The notes: generated by a model from the letters alone, not told the origin. A DNA stretch of 64,000 nucleotides from Rhodocyclaceae bacterium (GCA_022072095.1 JAJVIJ010000003.1:1-64000); one strand, 5' to 3'; counted from the first letter of the stretch, positions 15,316 through 24,686 are shown. Made by a program: numbers and translations.

Positions 15316-17237
15316 TCGGCCTCGTGCAGGCACTGCTGCAGAAGGCGTTCATGCGCGTCGAGGCGCTGTTCAACGCCGCCTTCGGCGACCGCCTGAACCC
15401 GCTGTATCACTTGGGCACGATCAGTTTCTTTCTGTTCTGGGTGGTCGGGGCGAGCGGGCTGTATCTCTATGCGTTCTTCGAGACCGGCGTCAGCGATGCC
15501 TACGCGTCGGTCGAGTCGCTGACGCATCGCCAATGGTTTGCCGGCGGCATCCTGCGCAGCGTGCATCGCTACGCCTCGGATGCGCTGGTGTTCACGATGC
15601 TGCTGCACCTGCTGCGGCATTTTGCATTCAACCGTTTTCGCAGCTTTCGCTGGCTTTCATGGGTAACCGGCATCGCGCTGATCTGGGGCATCTACGCCTC
15701 CGGCATCAATGGCTACATGCTGCCATGGGACCGTATGGGACAGTACGTGACGGTGGCCGTTTTCGAATGGCTCGACTGGCTGCCCGGCTTCGGCGGCACA
15801 CTGGTGCGCAACGTCATTTACCCATCCAGTGTCAACGATCGCTTCTTTTCGCTGCTCACCTTCATGCACATCGGCGTCTCGCTGTTCGTGCTGCTGTTGA
15901 TGTTCGTGCACGTGCAACGCGTCCCGAAAGCGCGCACGCTGCCTCCGCCCGCGGTGATGTTGGGCCTGCTGGGCTCGCTGCTCGCGCTGGCACTCGTGCA
16001 CCCGGCCCTGAGCCAGGGCGGGCCTGCCGACCTGAGCCGGGCGGTCACCGAACTCAGGCTGGACTCCTGGCTGCTCGCGATCTTTCCGCTCCTCGATCTT
16101 TGGTCGGCCGGGCGCGTATGGGCGCTGGTCGCCGTCGGCACCGCCCTGCTCGGCATGTTGCCATGGTTGCCGCCGAGATTTCGCCGCGAGCATGCCGGGG
16201 CTTTCCGGATGATGCTGCATCCGTCGATGCAGCCGATCGGCGTGCGCCGTGGCGAAACACTGCTCGATGCCGGTTTGAGGCAGGGCCTGACGCTGCCCTA
16301 CGAGTGCCGCAACGGCGGCTGCGGCGTCTGCCTGTGCACCATCCTGCACGGCGAGGTCGACTACGGGCATTATCAGCGCCTTGCCCTGCCCGACGCCTTA
16401 CGCGCGCAGGGCAAGGCGCTGATGTGCTGCGCGACGCCGCTGTCCGATCTGGACATCGAGGTCGCCGGCCAGCGCGCGCTGCAAGCACGCGCTACGCTGC
16501 CGGTGCGCGAATATCTGGCCCGGGTCGATCGCATGGAGCAGCTGTCCGCCGACGTCATGCGCCTGACGCTGACGCCGATCGCACACGAAGCCATCGACTT
16601 CAAGGCCGGCCAGTACCTGAACATCGTGCTGGACGACGGGCAGCGCCGCGCGTTTTCATTTGCCAATCCACCCGGGGAAACGGCTCACATCGAACTGCAT
16701 GTGCGGCGCATTCCGGACGGGCTGTTCACCGGCCACGTGTTCACACGCATGCGCGTTGGCGATACCGTGCGCTTCGAGGGACCGCTGGGTGACTTCACGC
16801 TGCGCGAGAGCGTGCGCCCCATACTGTTCGTCGCCGGCGCGACCGGCTTCGCACCGGTCAAGAGCATCGTCGAGGATGCCTTCGCCCGAGGCCTGACCCG
16901 TCCCATGATCCTGTACTGGGGCGTGCGCAAACGCGCCGACCTGTATGCGTTCGACCTGGCCGAGCAGTGGCAGCGGCAGCACCCGAATTTTCGCTTCGTG
17001 CCGGTCCTGTCCGAGCCCGACCCGACCGACGATTGGCAGGGCCGAACCGGGCTGGTCCATGCGGCCATGCTCGCCGATTTTCCAGACCTCAGCGGCCACG
17101 AAGTCTATGTGTGCGGTTCGATCAGGATGGTCGACGTCGCCGTGCCGGCATTCCTTGCGCAAGGGCTGGACGAGACGGCCTGCTTCAGCGATGCCTTCAT
17201 GCCATCGGCCGCGGCACGGCACCCGAGTGGAGGCTGA
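15312..17237 (+). CDS. Diheme cytochrome b fused to plant-type [2Fe-2S] ferredoxin and FAD/NAD(P) reductase
   Basis: A 641-residue fusion. Residues 1 to about 235 are a cytochrome b N-terminal domain, paralogous to that of the gene at 11797, with His pairs VHRYASDALVFTMLLHLL and FMHIGVSLFVLLLMFVH. After further helices, about residues 305-395 form a [2Fe-2S] ferredoxin (CRNGGCGVC plus the fourth Cys in LMCCATP). About 400-635 form a ferredoxin-reductase-like module: FAD motif RAFSFANPP, nucleotide motif FVAGATGFAPVKS, and VYVCGSIRMV near the end. This predicts electron flow from NAD(P)H through FAD and [2Fe-2S] to membrane hemes. It overlaps the preceding gene by 4 bases. An earlier in-frame stretch upstream of 15312 is not coding. 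Confidence 0.92.
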   Translation: MIGLVQALLQKAFMRVEALFNAAFGDRLNPLYHLGTISFFLFWVVGASGLYLYAFFETGVSDAYASVESLTHRQWFAGGILRSVHRYASDALVFTMLLHLLRHFAFNRFRSFRWLSWVTGIALIWGIYASGINGYMLPWDRMGQYVTVAVFEWLDWLPGFGGTLVRNVIYPSSVNDRFFSLLTFMHIGVSLFVLLLMFVHVQRVPKARTLPPPAVMLGLLGSLLALALVHPALSQGGPADLSRAVTELRLDSWLLAIFPLLDLWSAGRVWALVAVGTALLGMLPWLPPRFRREHAGAFRMMLHPSMQPIGVRRGETLLDAGLRQGLTLPYECRNGGCGVCLCTILHGEVDYGHYQRLALPDALRAQGKALMCCATPLSDLDIEVAGQRALQARATLPVREYLARVDRMEQLSADVMRLTLTPIAHEAIDFKAGQYLNIVLDDGQRRAFSFANPPGETAHIELHVRRIPDGLFTGHVFTRMRVGDTVRFEGPLGDFTLRESVRPILFVAGATGFAPVKSIVEDAFARGLTRPMILYWGVRKRADLYAFDLAEQWQRQHPNFRFVPVLSEPDPTDDWQGRTGLVHAAMLADFPDLSGHEVYVCGSIRMVDVAVPAFLAQGLDETACFSDAFMPSAAARHPSGG

Positions 17238-17252
17238 GGCCCGGACCGTCGG

Positions 17253-18095
17253 CTAGCGCGCCGCAGCCGGCTGGTACAACGGCAGGACCTTGGGCAGCTG
17301 GCGCTCGATTTCCTCGATGCGCGAGCCGCTGGACGGGTGCGTGGACAACCACTGCGGCGGCGCGCGGCCATCCGCGGCCTGCATTTTCTGCCAAAGACTG
17401 ACGGCCGCACGCGGATCGTAGCCGGCGCGTGCGGCCAGCTCCAGCCCGATGACATCGGCCTCGATCTCGTCCTCCCGCGAAAACCGCAGCGTGAGCAGGT
17501 CTCCACCGATGCGAAACAGGTCGGCATAACGTCCCTGACCGATGATCTGCCCGAGCACGCTCGCTCCCAACTCGGTCAGCTGGCCCTTGGCGATACGCGC
17601 GCGCGCATGCTCGCGCAGGGCATGCGCGACCTCGTGCCCCATGACCGAGGCGATCTCGTCGTCGGTCAGCTTCAGGCGGTCGAGAATGCCGGTATAGAAC
17701 GCGATCTTGCCACCCGGCATGCAGAACGCATTGACCTGCTTCGACCCGATCAGATTGACCTCCCACTGCCATCGATCGGCCTTGGCATTGAAGCGATTCG
17801 CATGTGCGATCACGCGCCCGGCGATCGCACGCAGGCGCACCAGTTGCGGATGCGCCTCGGGCGCGAGCGCACGCTGTTCGCGTGCCTGCGCGAGCAACTG
17901 CGCATACTGCTGTTCGGCCATGCGCTCGACCTGCGCGGCCGGAACCAGGCGCATCACCGCCGACGGTCTGCCGACATCGACTCCCTGTGCGTGCGCGCCC
18001 GTGATCGTCAGCGCCCAGGCCAATACGCAGACGACACTCCGGGTCGCCGCCATATCGGCAAGGGAAGGGATTTTCGGTGCTTTCATTGGCTTCAT
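17253..18095 (-). CDS. M48-family metalloprotease, exported
   Basis: A 280-residue zinc protease of the BepA/LoiP/YggG-like M48 type. The zinc motif is VMGHEVAHALREHARARIA (HExxH), and the third ligand Glu is in the SREDEIEADVIGLELA block. An N-terminal hydrophobic segment ending GAHAQ makes a signal peptide, so it should act in the periplasm, probably in envelope protein quality control. The ATG at 18095 gives a 14-residue leader before a second candidate start at 18053 (MAATRSVVC), which would leave a classical signal peptide; neither has a strong ribosome site. It is convergent with the operon end at 17237. Confidence 0.9.
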   Translation of the reverse strand: MKPMKAPKIPSLADMAATRSVVCVLAWALTITGAHAQGVDVGRPSAVMRLVPAAQVERMAEQQYAQLLAQAREQRALAPEAHPQLVRLRAIAGRVIAHANRFNAKADRWQWEVNLIGSKQVNAFCMPGGKIAFYTGILDRLKLTDDEIASVMGHEVAHALREHARARIAKGQLTELGASVLGQIIGQGRYADLFRIGGDLLTLRFSREDEIEADVIGLELAARAGYDPRAAVSLWQKMQAADGRAPPQWLSTHPSSGSRIEEIERQLPKVLPLYQPAAAR

Positions 18096-18171
18096 TGTAT
18101 GGTCCGCTGCGCGCAGCACCGGAAATGGTACTGCCCAGCATGCGGGCACGCACATGTTGCGCGCACGGCGA

Positions 18172-18510
18172 TCAGCCGTAGGGAGAGCCGACCGTCGTCT
18201 TGTTGATGAATACGGCGCGCTCGATCGGCACCACCCAGACCAGTCCGTCACCGGTCTGCCCGGTACATGCGACCGATATGATGCACTGGACGATGGCGTC
18301 GACCTGCTCGTCCGGCGACACGATTTCTACCCTGGTCCTGGCCGAATAATCGGTCAATTCTTCCTTGATGTTGTGAGGCATGTGCCGACTGGGCGCGCCG
18401 AACCCTTCTGCCTTGCTGACGGTCATACCCGGAAATCCGGGCAGATGCCGCAGCATGGTGCGCAGCTTTGGCAATTTGTTCGGCCGGATGATGGCGCGAA
18501 TTTCTTTCAT
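18172..18510 (-). CDS. PII-like protein associated with metal efflux (PII-NG type)
   Basis: A 112-residue protein with the PII/GlnB fold signature: MKEIRAIIRPNKLPKLRTML at the start, a T-loop region after GFGAPS, VEIVSPDEQVDAIVQCI, and a terminal TGDGLVWVVPIERAVFI close to the PII C-terminal motif. It has no glnA or amtB neighbour. It lies 25 bases after the RND pump gene on the same strand. A PII subgroup (PII-NG) linked to CzcA/CusA-type efflux genes has been described, and this gene fits that context. Its ligand and partner are unknown; regulation of the pump is inferred. The T-loop lacks the usual uridylylated Tyr context. Confidence 0.85.
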   Translation of the reverse strand: MKEIRAIIRPNKLPKLRTMLRHLPGFPGMTVSKAEGFGAPSRHMPHNIKEELTDYSARTRVEIVSPDEQVDAIVQCIISVACTGQTGDGLVWVVPIERAVFINKTTVGSPYG

Positions 18511-18535
18511 GTCCTCGCTCCGTGCGGTAAATCGG

Positions 18536-21500
18536 TCATGCCTCGTATGGCTTGTCGTCGAACCAGGTATATAGCGCGGGCACCACGACCAGTGTCAGCA
18601 GCGTGCAGCTGATCAAGCCACCGATGACGACGATGGCCAGCGGACGCTGCACCTCGGCGCCAGGGCCAGTGGCAAAGAGGAAGGGCACCAGGCCCAGCAT
18701 CGCGACCGTCGCGGTCATCATGACCGGCCTGAACCGCATCTTGGCCCCCTGCACCACGGCCTGCATCAAGGCCATGCCGTCGTTGCGCAGTCCACGTATA
18801 TACGACACCAGGACCACGCCATTCAAGGTCGCGATACCCCAGAGTGCGATGAACCCCACGGATGCCGGCACCGACAGGTATTCCCCACTGACGAAAAGCC
18901 CGACCACGCCACCGATCGATGCGAACGGCAGGACGGTGATGATCAGCGTAGCGAAGCGCAGCGAGCCGAAAAGCAGGAACAACAGAAAGAAGATGGCCGC
19001 CACCGTAATCGGCACGATGATGGCCAGATGGCTCAAGGCCCGCTGCATGTTCTGAAATTGCCCGCCCCATTCGAAATAATAGCCTTCCGGCAAGCGCACC
19101 TGACGGCCAACCTTCTGCTGCAACTCGTCGACGAAGCCGCCGAGGTCGCGATTCGCGACATTGATACCGATGACGATGCGCCGCTTGCCGGATTCGCGCG
19201 AAATCTGTGCCGGCCCGTCACGCACGTCGATCGATGCCAAACTGGACAAGGGAATGACCGCGCCATCCGATGTCGGCACCAGCAGATTGCGGATGGCCTC
19301 GATGTTGTCGCGAAACCGCTCGGGCAGACGCACCACGGCGGCAAAGCGTCGCTCGCCCTCGAATACGTCGGTGACGTGGCGTCCGCCGATCGCCGCCTCG
19401 ATCAGGTCGTTGACGTCGCCGACGTTCAGACCGTGACGCGCGATCGTCGGCCGATCGATCGCCACCGTCAGATATTGCTGACCGCTCACGCGTTCGACCT
19501 TGATTTCGCTTGCACCCTTGATCATGCGCGCAATGCGCGCGATCTCGTCGCCCTTGGCCTTCAGGAGATCCAGATCGTCGCCGAATATTTTCACCGCCAC
19601 GTCGGCCCGCACTCCGGTCACCATCTCGTCGACGCGGTCGGAAATGGGCTGCGCCATGATGATGTTGACCCCTGGCAGCGCCTTGAGCTTGTCGCGAATC
19701 GCATCGGCGATGGTGTCCTGATCCCATCCCTCGGGCCATTGATCGCGTGGCTTCAGCGATACGATCGGCGTCGACTCATTCTGCGACTGAGGATCGGCCG
19801 GGGACTCGCCGCGACCCACCCCCGATACCGCCGACCGCACACCCGGAACCTGCATCACCAGACGCATCGCCTCGGTTTCCATGCGCAAGGACTCCTGCAG
19901 GGAGATATTGGGCACGCGGTCCATGGCGGGCACCACCGAGCCTTCCTTCATTTCCGGGATAAATGCCGTCCCGAGAAACGGTAGCAGCAGCACCGCGCCC
20001 ACGAACAACGCCAGCGCAATGCTTACGGTCTTTTTGGTGTTTCCCACAGCCCATTCGAGCATCGGCACATAGGGCTTCTTCAGCAGCGCGATCAGCCATG
20101 TGTCATGTTCGGCACCACCCTTCAGCAGATAGGAGCACAGCACGGGTGTCAAGGTCAGCGAAAGCACCAGCGACACGGTCAGTGCAATGGCGATGGTGTA
20201 GGCCAGGGGAGCAAACATCTTGCCCTCCATACCGGCCAGCGTCATCAATGGCAGGAATACCAATACGATGATGCCGATGCCAAAAATGACCGGGGAAGCC
20301 ACTTCCATGACTGCAGACAGAATGACGCGGACGCGGCTCGCACCCTCTTCCTGCGCATGGCCGAGGCGTCCGAAGGCGTTTTCGACCACGACCACGGAAC
20401 CATCCACCATCAGGCCGATGGCGATCGCAAGACCGCCCAAGGACATCAGATTTGCCGACAGGCCGATCTGGTTCATGAACATGAACGTGACTAGCGGCGT
20501 GATCACCAGCGTGGCGATGACGATGAGCGATGAGCGCAGGTCACCCAGAAACAGGTAGAGCACGATCACGACGAATATCACGCCCTCTATCAGCACCTTG
20601 ACGACCGTACTCAGCGCGGCATCGACCAGCTCCGAACGATCATAGTAAGGCTCGATCTTCAGGCCCGCCGGCAGTATGTTGCTGTTGTTGATGTCGGCGA
20701 CCTTCTTCTTGATGTCCGACACCACCGCTTTGGCATTGCCGCCAGCCATCATCATGACAACCCCGCCAACCGCCTCGGTGACACCATTCCTGACCACGGC
20801 GCCGACCCGCACGGCGTGACCGAAAGCCACCTCGGCGACATCGCGGATATAGACCGGGGTACCATCGATTTCCCTGACCACGATCATACGAACGTCATCG
20901 AGATCGCGGACCAGGCCGACACCGCGAATCAGATACTGCTCGGCGTTTTGCGGCAACACGCCCCCACCGGCATTCGCATTGTTTCGCGCCAGCGCTTCGT
21001 AGACATCCTTGACGGTGATGCGGTAATGACGCAAACGGTCGGGGTTGACGAGTACCTTGTACTGCTTTTGATATCCGCCCTGAGAATTGATTTCCGCAAC
21101 CCCTGTGATCCCGCGCAGGAGTGGACGGACGATCCAGTCCTGGATGGTGCGTCGTTCGGTCAGCGCCTCCTGCGAAAGCGGCCGATCGCCATCGTCGGGG
21201 TGGACCAGCGTGTACTGATACACCTCGCCCAAGCCAGTCGACACCGGTCCGAGCACTGGCACGACGCCCACCGGCATGCGATCGCGAACCTCTAGCAGCC
21301 GCTCCATCACCAGCTGGCGCGCGAAGTAGACATCGGTGGCATCGGTGAACACCAGCGTGATCAGCGATAGCCCCGGCTTGTTCAGGGAGCGCATTTCAAT
21401 CAGGCCCGGGAGGCCCGTCATGCCGATCTCGATCGGCACGGTGATGAAGCGTTCGACCTCTTCCGGCGAACGACCGGTGGCGTCGGTCGCGACCTGAACC

Positions 21501-21637
21501 TGGACGTTGGTCACATCCGGGAAGGCATCGACAGACAACTTTCGTGCCGCATGCAGGCCGAAAGCCAGCAGGCACAGCGCGACGACGACCAACACCAGGC
21601 GTTGCTTGAGTGCGCCACGCACGATCGATTCGATCAT
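18536..21637 (-). CDS. Heavy-metal efflux RND pump, CzcA/CusA family
   Basis: The inner-membrane proton-driven pump of a tripartite metal exporter. The 1033-residue length and layout (helix, large periplasmic domain, helix bundle, repeated) are typical. Features include LSVDAFPDVTNVQVQV near the N-terminus, ARQLVMERLLEVRDR, the transmembrane segment GLMVDGSVVVVENAFGRL, and PLMTLAGMEGKMFAPLA. The helix-4 residues do not give me a safe metal assignment (Zn/Co/Cd versus Cu/Ag). It follows the membrane-fusion protein gene by 43 bases and precedes the PII-like gene. The start MIESIVRGALKQRL is the usual family beginning. Confidence 0.95.
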   Translation of the reverse strand: MIESIVRGALKQRLVLVVVALCLLAFGLHAARKLSVDAFPDVTNVQVQVATDATGRSPEEVERFITVPIEIGMTGLPGLIEMRSLNKPGLSLITLVFTDATDVYFARQLVMERLLEVRDRMPVGVVPVLGPVSTGLGEVYQYTLVHPDDGDRPLSQEALTERRTIQDWIVRPLLRGITGVAEINSQGGYQKQYKVLVNPDRLRHYRITVKDVYEALARNNANAGGGVLPQNAEQYLIRGVGLVRDLDDVRMIVVREIDGTPVYIRDVAEVAFGHAVRVGAVVRNGVTEAVGGVVMMMAGGNAKAVVSDIKKKVADINNSNILPAGLKIEPYYDRSELVDAALSTVVKVLIEGVIFVVIVLYLFLGDLRSSLIVIATLVITPLVTFMFMNQIGLSANLMSLGGLAIAIGLMVDGSVVVVENAFGRLGHAQEEGASRVRVILSAVMEVASPVIFGIGIIVLVFLPLMTLAGMEGKMFAPLAYTIAIALTVSLVLSLTLTPVLCSYLLKGGAEHDTWLIALLKKPYVPMLEWAVGNTKKTVSIALALFVGAVLLLPFLGTAFIPEMKEGSVVPAMDRVPNISLQESLRMETEAMRLVMQVPGVRSAVSGVGRGESPADPQSQNESTPIVSLKPRDQWPEGWDQDTIADAIRDKLKALPGVNIIMAQPISDRVDEMVTGVRADVAVKIFGDDLDLLKAKGDEIARIARMIKGASEIKVERVSGQQYLTVAIDRPTIARHGLNVGDVNDLIEAAIGGRHVTDVFEGERRFAAVVRLPERFRDNIEAIRNLLVPTSDGAVIPLSSLASIDVRDGPAQISRESGKRRIVIGINVANRDLGGFVDELQQKVGRQVRLPEGYYFEWGGQFQNMQRALSHLAIIVPITVAAIFFLLFLLFGSLRFATLIITVLPFASIGGVVGLFVSGEYLSVPASVGFIALWGIATLNGVVLVSYIRGLRNDGMALMQAVVQGAKMRFRPVMMTATVAMLGLVPFLFATGPGAEVQRPLAIVVIGGLISCTLLTLVVVPALYTWFDDKPYEA

Positions 21638-21680
21638 GTCCGGCTCCCTTCATCCGATCCCGGGCGATTCGCATGTGTGC

Positions 21681-22868
21681 TCATTCGAGTTCCTTGCGCT
21701 TGCGCTCGTTGTTCAGATGGAAGGCCCCGTCCACGACGATCCTCGTGCCCTCGGTGACGCCGCGGATCACCGGCCGCTTGCCGCCCACGGATTGGCCCAG
21801 GACGAGTTCGGTCAGCCGGTAGGTGTTCGGACCCACCTCCACGAACAGGTAATCCTTGTTGTTTTCGCGTACCACCGCCGCATCGGGCACCACCACTCGC
21901 TCCGTCGGCGGCCCCTCGATCAGCACGGTCGCGAGCATGGCCGGCTTGAGCGACCGATCACGGTTGTCCACCTCGCTGCGGACCAATACCGTGCGCGACG
22001 CCGGATTGACGGTATCGGCGATATAGATGAGCTTGGCGGTCAGGCTGCGCCCCAGCGACGGAATCTCGACCGAAATGTTCTGCCCGGAGCGAACCGAGGC
22101 TGCCTGCTGTTCGGGCACCTCGGCCTCGACCCAAACCCGCGACAGGTCGGCCACGGTGAATATGACATCGCTGGGCTGCACCACTTGTCCTTGCGTAACC
22201 GGGCGCTCCACCACGGTGCCGCTGAGCGTGGCCACCACCGGCGATATCGAGTTGATCTTGCCATCCTGAATCAGGCGCTCGAGTGCCTGAGTCGACACAC
22301 CCAGCACGCGCAGCTGATCAGCCGCAGCGCGCTGTTCGGCGAGCGATATCGACAGTTCGCTTTCGCGGCGCTGAAGCTCGGCGCTGCCGATGACGTCGGC
22401 CGCAAGCAATTGCTGAGCACGCTCGACATTGCGTTGATGCAACTGGGCCTGGGCCCTCGCCTTCATGTAGGCCAGCTGGGCCGCTCCCAGCTCTGTGCTG
22501 TTGAGGACCGCGAGCGTGTCGCCGACCTTGACCTGCTGCCCCAGCACAGCCACCAGCTCGGTCACGCGGCCGGTCACCGTCGCACCGATGCGGGCCACCC
22601 GCTGCTCGTCGAAATCGACCTGCCCGGCCACGCGCAAGGTCTCCGACAGCGGCAATTTTTCGACGACCCCCAACTTGACGATGGGGCCCAGATTGTCGCC
22701 GGCCTTCACGAGGTTCGGATCGGGGCCGAGTTCTGCGACAGCAGTGGTCGCCTTGCCCGAAGTCTTGTCGGATTTGTCGTCGGCATCCCTGCCACAGGCT
22801 CCGACCAACAAGGTGACCCCAACCAGGCCGAAGAGAGGCACCAGGCCTCGTACTGATTTCATGTTCAT
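21681..22868 (-). CDS. Membrane-fusion protein of metal efflux system, CzcB/CusB-type lipoprotein
   Basis: This periplasmic adaptor connects the RND pump to the outer-membrane channel. The 395-residue protein starts with a lipoprotein signal whose lipobox is VGAC. A hydrophilic linker follows, then the HlyD-like pattern: a beta-barrel/lipoyl half (RVARIGATVTGRVTELVAVLGQQV split around residues 85-110), a coiled-coil hairpin (about 130-190, rich in Gln, Arg, Ala), and the returning lipoyl strand ISPVVATLSGTVVERPVTQG. It lies between czcC and czcA homologues on the same strand. Metal specificity is unknown. Confidence 0.92.
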   Translation of the reverse strand: MNMKSVRGLVPLFGLVGVTLLVGACGRDADDKSDKTSGKATTAVAELGPDPNLVKAGDNLGPIVKLGVVEKLPLSETLRVAGQVDFDEQRVARIGATVTGRVTELVAVLGQQVKVGDTLAVLNSTELGAAQLAYMKARAQAQLHQRNVERAQQLLAADVIGSAELQRRESELSISLAEQRAAADQLRVLGVSTQALERLIQDGKINSISPVVATLSGTVVERPVTQGQVVQPSDVIFTVADLSRVWVEAEVPEQQAASVRSGQNISVEIPSLGRSLTAKLIYIADTVNPASRTVLVRSEVDNRDRSLKPAMLATVLIEGPPTERVVVPDAAVVRENNKDYLFVEVGPNTYRLTELVLGQSVGGKRPVIRGVTEGTRIVVDGAFHLNNERKRKELE

Positions 22869-22918
22869 ATGAGTCCGAAGGGATGACGACTGTGACCAGA
22901 GAGGTGCTACAAGAAAGA

Positions 22919-24151
22919 CTAGCGTGCGGGGCTGATCCGCTCGATTTCGGCGAGGGCGCTCATCAGTTCATATCGGGCACTGATCAGTTCGTTTCGTGCC
23001 GCGCGAAACACACGCTGTGCGTCGAGTACGTCCAGGATGCCGCGCTCGCCGAACTTGTACGCCGCTTCGGCGACACGCAGAGCCGCCTCGGCCTGACGCA
23101 CGATGCCGCTTTCCAGTGCCGCCACCTGCGTACGCGACAGCTCGTATTGCCGAAATGCGGCATCCAGGAACTGTTCGAGTTCAAAGATCCGGCCTTGCAG
23201 CGCGATTCGGCTGCGCTCGCTCAACGCGCCGGCCTGTGCGATCTGTCCCTGGCGTCGATCGAACAGTGGGATGCTCACGGCGATCCCAATGCGATGTGCC
23301 TCGTATTCGGGATCGCGATCGCGCGCCAGTTTGACGGCTACCTCGGGCATGCGCCGCAGATTTTCCAGGTCGAGTACACGCCGTGAGCGTTCGACTTCGG
23401 CGCGCAGACGAGCGAGCTCAGGATTGCGTTCGAGCATGCGCTGACGCAACTGATCGATGCCTGGCAGCTTGAATTCCTCGACCAGCGAGCCGTCGACATC
23501 GAAGCGCTCGGGCAACGCGCTGCCGACCACGGACCGCAACCTGAGCTTGGCCTGCGCCAGGCGCAACGCGGCCGAGTCGGCGTTTTTCTGCGCGTTCTGC
23601 AGCTCGGTGTCGGCACGTATGAGTTCATACCTGGGCGCCTCCCCGGCGTGCACGCGCACCTCGACACGATCACGAATGGCCTGCGCCAGATCGAGATCCT
23701 CGCGAGCTGCGCGCAGCTCGCTTTCGTGACGAATGACAGCGTAAAAACCTTGCTTCAGGCGTGTGACGAGGTCGACTTCGAAGGCTTGAGCGCTGGCCTG
23801 GGCCATGCTGATCCCGGCGCTGGCCACATCCCTGCGCGCTTCTCGCTGTGAAGGGTAATCCAGCCGCTGCGAAAGCGCGAAAGACTGCGTACTGCCCGGT
23901 GCGAGGCCTGGTCCACGCGCCGAGCGATCCCCGCCCATGATCTCGATCTCCGGGTTCGGGTAGGCACTGGCGATCACTGCCTCGGTCTGACTAACGTCGA
24001 TATCGGTCCGGGCGGCCCTGAGCAAGGCATTCGACCCCAGCGTCATCGCGATCAACTGATCCACGGTATAGCGCTCGGCAGCCCCTGCACGAGGCTGAAC
24101 AAACGGGTTCAGAGCCAGCAATGAGATCAAGGCGACGGCTGTTCTTTTCAT
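22919..24151 (-). CDS. Outer-membrane efflux channel, CzcC/CusC (TolC-like) family
   Basis: A 410-residue outer-membrane factor. A signal peptide (MKRTAVALISLLALNPF..AGAA) is followed by YTVDQLIAMTLGSNALLRAA, the usual start of the first OEP repeat. Long alpha-helical regions rich in Ala, Arg and Glu follow, and the second repeat is centred near LPGIDQLRQRMLERNPELARL. I took the ATG at 24151 because a longer frame would place a non-hydrophobic extension before the signal. It is the first gene of the czcCBA-PII group apart from a small exported protein just upstream. Confidence 0.9.
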   Translation of the reverse strand: MKRTAVALISLLALNPFVQPRAGAAERYTVDQLIAMTLGSNALLRAARTDIDVSQTEAVIASAYPNPEIEIMGGDRSARGPGLAPGSTQSFALSQRLDYPSQREARRDVASAGISMAQASAQAFEVDLVTRLKQGFYAVIRHESELRAAREDLDLAQAIRDRVEVRVHAGEAPRYELIRADTELQNAQKNADSAALRLAQAKLRLRSVVGSALPERFDVDGSLVEEFKLPGIDQLRQRMLERNPELARLRAEVERSRRVLDLENLRRMPEVAVKLARDRDPEYEAHRIGIAVSIPLFDRRQGQIAQAGALSERSRIALQGRIFELEQFLDAAFRQYELSRTQVAALESGIVRQAEAALRVAEAAYKFGERGILDVLDAQRVFRAARNELISARYELMSALAEIERISPAR

Positions 24152-24241
24152 GATTGGGCACGAATACGAGTGGCGAGTGGATGCCCCCGATGGAATCGGG
24201 TACACGGTATTGCAAGAAGGAAGGTCGGCGGCTAGCGCCGC

Positions 24242-24562
24242 TCAGGTGGCATCCGGCGGGCGTAGAAACACGGCAGGCGGCTCGGTTGGGAGTTGAGCAA
24301 ACCAAAGCAGCGCGTACTGAGCACGGCCTGGCTCCCATTGCGCATGGCTGGTATCGATGACAACGTGATCAGACGCGTCGTCCATATCCAATTCGGCCGC
24401 GCCCCAGGCGTCGACGTTCGCGAACCACGAAGCCGATGAATCGCGCTCGCCGTGTTCGACGCCCCAGCCTGTCGCGCCGACCCGGGCGTCGGGAGCCAAC
24501 AGCGTCATCGACAGCACGAGCCACAAGCCGGCCATCAACCATGTCGTTCGTGCGAATATCAT
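24242..24562 (-). CDS. Small exported hypothetical protein upstream of the efflux genes
   Basis: A 106-residue protein starting MIFARTTWLMAGLWLVLSMT, a clear signal peptide or membrane anchor. A mature part follows, rich in Trp, Asp, Glu and His (WGVEHGERDSSASWF, DMDDASDHVVIDTSHA). It has no cysteines. It stands 90 bases before the outer-membrane channel gene on the same strand. A start at 24601 would add 13 residues. I do not recognise a family. The acidic, His-containing mature part and its position suggest a periplasmic accessory of the metal exporter, but that is a guess from context. Confidence 0.55.
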   Translation of the reverse strand: MIFARTTWLMAGLWLVLSMTLLAPDARVGATGWGVEHGERDSSASWFANVDAWGAAELDMDDASDHVVIDTSHAQWEPGRAQYALLWFAQLPTEPPAVFLRPPDAT

Positions 24563-24686
24563 CCGGCTTCCGATGAATGGGACGACGAATAGTTCCCGCA
24601 TATGCCGCCATCGGAATAAAGCCTATCCGGGCCGCGACCGGATGTCTCGGCATCCGGCACGACGCTCCGACGCCGCAGGCAGGCGC

